Positions 1 to 5,020 of a stretch of DNA of 6,382 nt are shown piece by piece. The position numbers and the translations under genes are program-made. Position 1 is the stretch's first letter. Every line of letters begins with the position of its first letter. Under the pieces are notes generated by a model. It saw only the letters and a list, made by a program, of their open reading frames with translations, did no database searches and was not told where the DNA came from. This stretch comes from Flammeovirgaceae bacterium (GTDB lineage: Bacteria; Bacteroidota; Bacteroidia; Cytophagales; Cyclobacteriaceae), in the NCBI GenBank assembly GCA_003228395.1, contig QIDJ01000019.1:1-6382 (forward strand), given 5' to 3'.

Positions 1-740
1 CCATGTATTTCATTTCGTTGGGGGCAATTACTGCCAGCGGAATGGAATTTTTAAAATGGCTGAAAGACAAGGGAGTCGAATTCGATGAATTTAATCCGAT
101 GCGAATACCCCTGTATCATTTTCCTGACATCTGGCACAACCTGGCATATATCGGTACATTTTTCAAACTCATTCTGGCTATCGTGGTCATTATCAGTATT
201 ACCAATGAATTTTCCTACAAAACAATCCGGCAAAATATCATTGACGGCCTCGACCGGTGGGATTTCCTGTTGTCCAAGGTTTTAACCATCACATTATTGT
301 CGGCAGCCGCAACGGTATTTCTGTTTTTAATAGCGCTGATCACTGGATTGATATATACACCGCCCGAAGACATGCGTTTCCTTTTTAAAGACATGGGGTT
401 TGTCGGTGGGTTTTTTCTGGAAACATACGCATTTCTGCTCTTCGCATTGCTGGTCGGTACATTGGTAAAACGATCCGGATTTGCTATCGGCACGCTGTTT
501 TTATATACGCTGATTGTGGAGCCGATTGCCACATTTAACCTGCCCGATAAACTCGAATTTCTTATCCCTTATTTCCCGGTAAGGGCAATGAATGAGGTGG
601 TAAAAGTCCCGTTTCCCAAATATGTATTTATGGAAATCAGGGATTACATGAGTATTGAAAGCATAGTGGTACTGGCATTTTATTGCGCATTATTCATTTA
701 TCTCAGCTACCTTCTGCTGCGCAAACGGGATCTTCAGTAG
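1..740 (+). CDS. ABC-2 type transporter permease subunit, 5' truncated
   Basis: Membrane subunit of an ABC transporter, expected to pair with a separate ATPase; the substrate is unknown. About 245 residues are visible, numbered from the Met at base 3. Hydrophobic segments lie at about 1-15, 48-68, 93-118, 133-155, 158-178 and 218-240. The loop around residues 69-92 (NEFSYKTIRQNIIDGL, then W-D-F-L-L-S-K) is the conserved stretch in Bacteroidota ABC-2 permeases of the ABC2_membrane_4 kind, where newly resolved N-E-(Y/F)-S-x-K-T motifs precede TM3. The C-terminus ends normally in a short basic tail (RKRDLQ). The reading frame stays open to the window edge, and relatives have roughly 20-30 more N-terminal residues covering the start of the first membrane helix, so the Met at base 3 is probably internal. 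The ATPase gene is presumably upstream, outside the window. Family assignment is firm; specificity is not inferable. Confidence 0.85.
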   Translation, partial: MYFISLGAITASGMEFLKWLKDKGVEFDEFNPMRIPLYHFPDIWHNLAYIGTFFKLILAIVVIISITNEFSYKTIRQNIIDGLDRWDFLLSKVLTITLLSAAATVFLFLIALITGLIYTPPEDMRFLFKDMGFVGGFFLETYAFLLFALLVGTLVKRSGFAIGTLFLYTLIVEPIATFNLPDKLEFLIPYFPVRAMNEVVKVPFPKYVFMEIRDYMSIESIVVLAFYCALFIYLSYLLLRKRDLQ

Positions 741-893
741 ATTATAAAAATCTGATCATTTTCGTGTTATCTGCATTCTGTCGTCAATTATTTTTGTTTC
801 TGTAAATATTGCTGATAGCCAGAGGATTAAAATTATAACATTTAAAAATATTGGTGTCCTGTTATCTATTTTTATACGTTTAACATTAGGATT

Positions 894-940
894 AGCCCCA
901 ACGGAGCGATATTCAACAGCCCCTGGCGCCAGCCCGCGGA
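894..940. repeat. Possible decayed REP-like palindromic repeat
   Basis: A GC-rich island in an AT-rich gap. It consists of GCCCC-AAC-GGAGC (895-907), an imperfect 5-bp stem with one mismatch, then a short AT linker, then a second palindromic block with the perfect 10-bp palindrome CTGGCGCCAG (923-932) and the flanks CCC and CCGCGG. This two-block order (GCCCC...GGGGC, ATAT-like linker, then CAGCCC-tgg...cca-GCCCG) resembles dispersed intergenic repeats I recall from Bacteroidota genomes, which can be linked to REP-associated Y1 transposases. The mismatches suggest an old, immobile copy. Only one copy lies in the window, so repeat status is an inference. Confidence 0.4.
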
Positions 941-1003
941 TATTTTTCCCTGATTCAAACTACGAGTATTAGTGCATTTTACACCAGGTGTTTTTAGTTT
1001 TAA

Positions 1004-1026
1004 AACTTGTATTGCCTTATAATCGT
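1004..1026 (+). promoter_or_regulatory. Weak candidate promoter of the HD-domain gene
   Basis: AAC at 1004-1006 and CGT at 1024-1026 are 17 bases apart, the same geometry as the better ECF-like candidate ahead of the head-GIN gene. The stretch also contains TATAAT at 1018-1023, so an ordinary housekeeping promoter is just as possible. CGT ends 25 bases before the start codon. The match is short and the region is AT-rich, so it could be chance. Confidence 0.2.
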
Positions 1027-1051
1027 ATTATAAAACCTAAAGTAAAACCAA

Positions 1052-1597
1052 ATGACCAGGGAAGAAGCACGGCAGCTATTGAACGAACTTACCGAAACAG
1101 AGGGCCTTTTGCGTCATGCCAGAAGCATGGAACTTGTAATGGAAGCGTATGCAAGAAAGCTTGGCGAAGATCCGGAGGAATGGGCAATTGCCGGCATGCT
1201 GCACGATGCCGATTATGAGAAATATCCCGACCAGCATCCCGGCGTTATTGTACAAAAGCTTCGCGAAAAAGGGGAAGATAAGATAGCGAATGCTATTGCC
1301 GCCCATTACACGAAATGGAACCAGCCTTACAACACGCTGCTCGACAAAGCCCTGATTGCATGCGACGAACTAACAGGCTTCATCATTGCCTGCACCCATG
1401 TGCGTCCTGAAAAAATCAATGATTTGGCGCCTAAATCGGTGGTGAAAAAACTGAAAGACAAGCGTTTTGCCGCTAAAGTCGAGCGCGAAGAGGTTTCGAA
1501 AGGAATCGAATTATTTGGCGTTGACATGAATGAACACATCCGGTTTATCATTGATGTGCTAAAGGAAAATAAGGAAGAGTTGGGGATTGCGCCTTAG
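1052..1597 (+). CDS. HD-domain phosphohydrolase-like protein
   Basis: A 181-residue cytosolic protein with no signal peptide or membrane segment. It shows the full metal-binding signature of the HD superfamily: H22 (LRHARSMELVM), the H51-D52 doublet (AGMLHDADYEKYP), H85 (AIAAHYT) and D105 (ALIACDELTGF). The helical spacing and the length of about 180 residues match the small stand-alone HD hydrolases (COG2316-like). The superfamily hydrolyses phosphate esters, often of nucleotides, using one or two metal ions; the substrate here is unknown. The ATG at 1052 is the natural start because the frame begins with the helix that leads into H22. It has no Shine-Dalgarno sequence, which is usual in Bacteroidota. 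Nothing nearby hints at a pathway. It converges with the head-GIN gene. The fold and the intact active site are well supported; the exact reaction is open. Confidence 0.87.
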   Translation: MTREEARQLLNELTETEGLLRHARSMELVMEAYARKLGEDPEEWAIAGMLHDADYEKYPDQHPGVIVQKLREKGEDKIANAIAAHYTKWNQPYNTLLDKALIACDELTGFIIACTHVRPEKINDLAPKSVVKKLKDKRFAAKVEREEVSKGIELFGVDMNEHIRFIIDVLKENKEELGIAP

Positions 1598-1630
1598 AAA
1601 TGCATTTTATTGACAACCAAATTCGTCGCC

Positions 1631-1658
1631 CAATAGATTCAGATTTTATCCTCTATTG
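1631..1658. terminator. Weak stem-loop between convergent genes
   Basis: CAATAGA (1631-1637) and TCTATTG (1652-1658) form a perfect 7-bp inverted repeat with a 14-base loop, in the 104-base gap between the two converging genes. It is AT-rich and has no clear T-tract on either side, so it is a poor intrinsic terminator. The position is right for a bidirectional terminator, but the energetics are not convincing. Confidence 0.25.
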
Positions 1659-1701
1659 ACTTGCTTTATTTGAATCATGAAAGAACAACCTTAAAAATAC
1701 C

Positions 1702-2406
1702 TCAGTAAATCCGTTCAAAATCAATTTCGCCACCTAATCCTTCTGAAGTATATCTTTTTTCAGGACTGCCATAAACAAATATAATTCCTCCCATACTGGC
1801 AGATGCGTCTATTTCTATTACTGCCTTCACCTCTATTTCGGCGCCCATGTTTGATTTTGCATACACATAGTCGCTCTCCAGGTGACGGAAATCACCCTCG
1901 GCGCCCATACTGGCTTTTGCCCGGAATGTCTCCACATGGCCGGATGCTTCCACCACGGCGCCCATTGAAATTTCGGCCACAAAGCGATCCACTTCAATTT
2001 CCAGTTTTGCTTCACCACCGGTAGAAGCTTCAAGCCGCAAATCCTTGCAGCGGATTACTTTTTCAGAAATAACAATAGCGCCTGTGTTCACCTCAATGCC
2101 ATACAACCCATCAACCGGGACCTCCACCCGGATGTGACGGTTATCCAACTTACGGTCGTTCCAGCTCCAATTCCGGAATTTGATCCGGAGAGTGCCTCGT
2201 TCCACTTCTGTATATATGTCATTAAGGATAGTGTTTCGCCCATAGAGTGTAATTTCACCTTCGTTTCCTGCGACCAGCAAAACCTTAATACCATGCGAAA
2301 CCTTCATTTCATCAAAAGCGCCAACACGACGGGTTTCGGTGTCCTGTGCCTGCACGGCAGCAATAAATCCAAAGGCGAGTAAAATTATGACCACAATCTT
2401 TTTCAT
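1702..2406 (-). CDS. Secreted head-GIN domain (DUF2807) protein
   Basis: A 234-residue exported protein. Residues 1-20 form a signal peptide (MKK, hydrophobic core, AVQA followed by Q21); no lipobox cysteine is seen, so a soluble periplasmic or surface location is likely. The rest matches the putative auto-transporter adhesin head-GIN domain (DUF2807, PF10988). It opens with a strand pair, 'F-D-E-M-K-V-S-H-G-I-K-V' (31-42), then runs into a right-handed-helix-like ladder of short strands. Each turn carries an S/N-x-G-(A/G) corner: NTGA 107, STGG 128, SMGA 147, SMGA 166, NMGA 186, SMGG 204 and GLGG 223, that is 18-21 residues per turn. The family's function is unknown; in Bacteroidota such proteins are common, secreted and often placed near envelope or sigma/anti-sigma genes. 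The start ATG lacks a Shine-Dalgarno sequence (its leader is CT-rich), and an ECF-like promoter lies just upstream. The 153-base gap after hutI argues for its own transcript. Confidence 0.87.
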   Translation of the reverse strand: MKKIVVIILLAFGFIAAVQAQDTETRRVGAFDEMKVSHGIKVLLVAGNEGEITLYGRNTILNDIYTEVERGTLRIKFRNWSWNDRKLDNRHIRVEVPVDGLYGIEVNTGAIVISEKVIRCKDLRLEASTGGEAKLEIEVDRFVAEISMGAVVEASGHVETFRAKASMGAEGDFRHLESDYVYAKSNMGAEIEVKAVIEIDASASMGGIIFVYGSPEKRYTSEGLGGEIDFERIY

Positions 2407-2443
2407 AGGGAGGGTGTTTGGTTAAAAGGATTACCTATGAAAA

Positions 2444-2471
2444 GACGGAAAAAAATGGTGAATGGTTGCAT
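2444..2471 (-). promoter_or_regulatory. Candidate ECF sigma-factor promoter for the head-GIN gene
   Basis: Read on the - strand, ATGCAACC (2471-2464) is followed by CCGTCTTTT, with CGTC at 2447-2444. AAC and CGTC are separated by exactly 17 bases and the spacer ends in a T-run. An AAC-type -35 and a CGTC-type -10 at 16-17 bases are the hallmarks of group IV (ECF) sigma-factor promoters. The -10 lies 37 bases before the ATG, giving a leader of about 30 bases. No ECF sigma gene is in the window. This is a motif match only. Confidence 0.45.
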
Positions 2472-2559
2472 AACATTGGTGTAAATATCAACTAATTTTC
2501 TACTTTATCCTGATCCAATATATCCTGCGATTTTAATTGCCTGATCTGTTTAAACTATC

Positions 2560-3792
2560 TTACTCAATGATCTTGCCTTTAATGATCACCCGGTCGATCA
2601 CATCGCTTCCAAAAGCATAAGGAATATATTCTACAGAAGGTATCTCTTTAGTAAGGATAAAGCTGGCATCTTTTCCGGGTGTGATTGAACCCAGCAAATC
2701 GCCCACGTCCATTGCATACGCCGCATTGATTGTAGCTGCATTGAATGCTTCCTGCGGGGTCATCTTCATTTTTATACAAGCAAGGGAAAGCATGAACGCC
2801 ATTTTCCCGCAAGGAGCGCTGCCCGGATTATAATCTGATGCGATTGATACCGCGAGCCCTGCTTCCATCATCCTGCGGGCGGGAGGATAATCGCTGTTCA
2901 GAAAAAAAGCCGCTCCCGGCAACATGGTTGCCATGGTTGCGCTGCCTTTCAGCACATCAATTTCTTCCTGTCCTATTGACTCCAGGTGGTCCACACTAAG
3001 CGCACTCGTTTGAACACCTGCCTGCACTCCGCCGGAAATACGCAGTTGGTTGGCGTGTATTTTAGGCTTTAATCCGTATTTCTTGCCTTGTTCAACAATC
3101 AGTACGGTTTCCTCCGGGGTAAAAAATCCTTTTTCACAAAATACATCACAATAATCGGCCAGGTTTTCTTCTGCAACACGCGGAATCATTACCTCCATTA
3201 CTTCACGGATATAATCGTTCCGGTCACGGCCATTCGGAATGGCATGTGCACCCAGAAACGTTGTTTTTACAGTCAACGGCGTTTCTTCTCCGATACGACG
3301 GGCTATCCGGAGCATTTTTAATTCATCTTCTACTGTTAGTCCATAGCCACTTTTTATTTCTACGGCCCCCGTACCGAATCCCATAATTTCATGTGCCCTT
3401 TCCAGCGACATTTCAAACAATTCATCTTCTGGAGTTTGCTGAAGTTTATTGGCCGAATTCAGGATACCTCCCCCCCTGCGCGCTATCTCTTCATAACTCA
3501 ATCCTCTGAGTTTATCCACAAATTCATTTTCCCGGCTGGCGGCAAATACAAGGTGTGTATGTGAATCTACAAAGCACGGCATCACATACCTGCCGGTAGC
3601 ATCAATGATCTCAGCGGCATCCAGGCCGGTAAAATTCTCCATCCGGCCATATTTCATTATCTTGCCATTACTTGCAATCAACCAGGCATTTTCTATGACC
3701 GGAAGTTCAGCCATTTCCGAACCACATACTTTTTGCGGAGGGGAATCCCGAACCTGCACCAATCCCTTGATATTCTTTATCAGAAGATCCAT
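2560..3792 (-). CDS. hutI: Imidazolonepropionase HutI
   Basis: Cytosolic metal-dependent amidohydrolase that opens the ring of 4-imidazolone-5-propanoate to give N-formimino-L-glutamate, the third step of histidine degradation. The 410 residues match the usual length of about 405-415. Visible hallmarks are H78 and H80 in DSHTHLVFA, RRGGGI (105-110), EIKSGYGL (145-152), H183 in FLGAHAIP, H246 in KIHANQL, DHLE (268-271) and D320 in ASDYNPGSAP. These cover the expected metal and substrate positions, so the enzyme should be active. The small N-terminal beta-sandwich (about 1-68) and its C-terminal return (about 370-410) flank the barrel. The ATG at 3792 starts directly on the first conserved strand (LLIKNIKGLVQV), which supports this start; there is no Shine-Dalgarno sequence. 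It lies 33 bases after the barrel-like gene and is probably co-transcribed with it. No hutH, hutU or formiminoglutamate-processing gene is in view, so the rest of the pathway must be elsewhere. Confidence 0.96.
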   Translation of the reverse strand: MDLLIKNIKGLVQVRDSPPQKVCGSEMAELPVIENAWLIASNGKIMKYGRMENFTGLDAAEIIDATGRYVMPCFVDSHTHLVFAASRENEFVDKLRGLSYEEIARRGGGILNSANKLQQTPEDELFEMSLERAHEIMGFGTGAVEIKSGYGLTVEDELKMLRIARRIGEETPLTVKTTFLGAHAIPNGRDRNDYIREVMEVMIPRVAEENLADYCDVFCEKGFFTPEETVLIVEQGKKYGLKPKIHANQLRISGGVQAGVQTSALSVDHLESIGQEEIDVLKGSATMATMLPGAAFFLNSDYPPARRMMEAGLAVSIASDYNPGSAPCGKMAFMLSLACIKMKMTPQEAFNAATINAAYAMDVGDLLGSITPGKDASFILTKEIPSVEYIPYAFGSDVIDRVIIKGKIIE

Positions 3793-3825
3793 AACATGTA
3801 AAAAATGAAAATTATCTGGTACTGC

Positions 3826-4812
3826 TTATTCCTGTTCCACTGAATCAATCTTGCTGTACTTAAGATCTGATCCTAAAATAGGGAAACTTAGTTTCAATAG
3901 CATAAAAAAACTTTGTGTCTTTACACTGGGACGATAGCCTATTTCTGCACCATAACCCCAGCTAAGTGCCCGATTGTACTTACCCTGAATGCCCAGCCTG
4001 AAGCCAATATTATTTACATCGATGGGATTAGCAGAATAAACCACATTCTGATAAACAATATCCTCCACTTTTACGGACGCGAAAAGAATATCGAAATAGG
4101 TAGTGAGCAACAAATCGTCACCTCCTGGCTCATATTTACTTTCGAATTCGAGAGAGAAATTTCTGAACCACGCCATTGAAGCGCCCAGGTACACGCCACT
4201 TGACTTCACATTTCCAAATAATGTGGCCGTATTGTCAATTGGGTTTCCTGAAGCATCAGAAAGCGTTACTTCCTGTTTGGTGAGCGCCCTGTTCATATCA
4301 AATGAAGTGTTATAAAACATTCCGCCTAACCGCGCACCGTATATGTTACGTACTTTACCGATAATAGCCGTGGTTTGCACCACCATCGACTCCCACCTGG
4401 CGCCTTTATCCTTTTTGCTGTAAAGAAAAACTTTGCTTTCCTTTTCTGCTTCAAAGTCTTTCCAGTGCCAGGTTCCACCTAACTCAATCATATTATACAC
4501 GTTCGGACTATTGGTATTTGAATTACCCGTATTTTTTTCCGCTGCATCCCGCATCAGATCGGTGCGTGCACCATACGACTTACGGGCATGGAACGTGAAA
4601 TCAAATTTATTTAAATGATAATAATCAATCTGGAATCCGTAGCCGATGGTCATATTGGTTGCGGCCACATCGCCATACAGGGGAATAAAATGAACAAACA
4701 ATTTATTGATATCATACGGGTCATCGTATTTCATCTGATAGCCAATGGTCTGACTAACACCCGGTAAGGCTGCGATTAAGCTAAAAAGAATTAGAAAAAA
4801 TACCGTTTTCAT
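3826..4812 (-). CDS. Exported protein of unknown function, probable outer-membrane beta-barrel
   Basis: I do not recognise a named family. The 328-residue product begins with a signal peptide (MKT, then the hydrophobic stretch FFLILFSLIAALPG, likely cut near S20-Q21). The mature part has many short alternating strands rich in Tyr, Phe and Gly, for example NMTIGYGFQIDYYH (53-66), FDFTFHARKSYGA (70-82), NIYGARLGGMFYNTSF (156-171), GVYLGASMAWF (206-216), FRLGIQGKYN (271-280) and WGYGAEIGYRP (285-295). It has Asn/Asp/Lys-rich loops between strands, such as 89-104 and 122-138. This pattern suggests a membrane-spanning beta-barrel. The last strand, SFFMLLKLSF (301-310), is followed by a charged tail of 18 residues, so the barrel does not close at the very C-terminus as classical barrels do. 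Two purine-rich stretches precede the ATG (AAGGAG at 4837-4832, 19 bases away, and AAAGG touching the ATG), neither well placed. Transport, adhesion or structural roles are all possible. Confidence 0.75.
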   Translation of the reverse strand: MKTVFFLILFSLIAALPGVSQTIGYQMKYDDPYDINKLFVHFIPLYGDVAATNMTIGYGFQIDYYHLNKFDFTFHARKSYGARTDLMRDAAEKNTGNSNTNSPNVYNMIELGGTWHWKDFEAEKESKVFLYSKKDKGARWESMVVQTTAIIGKVRNIYGARLGGMFYNTSFDMNRALTKQEVTLSDASGNPIDNTATLFGNVKSSGVYLGASMAWFRNFSLEFESKYEPGGDDLLLTTYFDILFASVKVEDIVYQNVVYSANPIDVNNIGFRLGIQGKYNRALSWGYGAEIGYRPSVKTQSFFMLLKLSFPILGSDLKYSKIDSVEQE

Positions 4813-4845
4813 CCTTTATGTTTACACGGATCTCCTTCAACAGGT

Positions 4846-4874
4846 TAAAAGTATAAAATTATACGTAAATCCAA
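4846..4874 (-). promoter_or_regulatory. Candidate housekeeping promoter of the barrel-like gene and hutI
   Basis: On the - strand, TTGG (4874-4871) precedes TATACTTTTA (4855-4846), which contains TACTTTTA. This resembles the Bacteroidota primary-sigma consensus, TTTG at -33 and TAnnTTTG at -7, with seven of the eight -7 positions matched. The spacing is about 18 bases between TTG and the TA. A start of transcription near 4840 would give a leader of about 27 bases. The region is AT-rich, so a chance match is possible. Confidence 0.35.
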
Positions 4875-4960
4875 CACATATTATGAATACGCTTTATGGG
4901 AAAAAGGTAATAACGTGTAATCTTTACAAGGATATGCAGGTATCGCACCGGCTAATTTAT

Positions 4961-5020
4961 GGATACATACGGATATATACAGATATATAAAGATCTATAT
5001 GGATATTTACGGATATTTTA
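4961..5020. repeat. Six-unit, 10-bp tandem repeat at a gene's 3' end
   Basis: Six consecutive 10-base units with no insertions: ggatacatac, ggatatatac, agatatataa, agatctatat, ggatatttac, ggatatttta. The consensus on the + strand is GGATATWTAC. Outer units are closest to the consensus and the middle two are the most divergent. A stray unit-like ggatatgcag sits at 4930-4939. The last unit contains the TAA stop codon of the - strand binding-fold gene, so on the - strand the array forms the start of the 3' untranslated region. The rest of the 4813-5017 gap shows only the candidate promoter above. Confidence 0.75.

Larger units (their letters stand above)
741..1051. other. Intergenic region, AT-rich, no gene seen
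   Basis: This 311-base gap separates the permease gene from the HD-domain gene, both on the + strand. I see no convincing coding frame and no strong stem-plus-T-tract terminator. It holds three things: a GC-rich palindromic segment at 894-940 (annotated separately), a small inverted repeat ACACC-A-GGTGT at 981-991 followed by Ts, and an AT-rich promoter-like stretch at about 995-1035 in front of the HD gene. The length and base composition suggest the two genes are transcribed separately. Confidence 0.6.

Noticed and set aside
215..532. A 105-codon - strand open frame opposite the permease gene
   Set aside because: It is antisense to conserved membrane segments and has no recognisable protein features.
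981..991. Short inverted repeat ACACC-A-GGTGT followed by Ts, considered as a terminator or operator
   Set aside because: The usable stem is only 4 bp with a 3-base loop, it lies 240 bases after the permease stop, and nothing links it to a known regulator.
2548..2555. GTTTAAAC palindrome just after hutI
   Set aside because: It is a short AT-rich palindrome expected by chance, with no T-tract or second copy to suggest a terminator or binding site.
4832..4837. AAGGAG on the - strand as a Shine-Dalgarno site for the barrel-like gene
   Set aside because: It is 19 bases from the ATG, too far to act; the only nearer candidate start, a GTG, is followed at once by a stop codon.
4810..4850. AACC...CGTG pair upstream of the barrel-like gene as another ECF-type promoter
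   Set aside because: The spacing is only 15 bases and transcription would start within a few bases of the ATG, leaving almost no leader.
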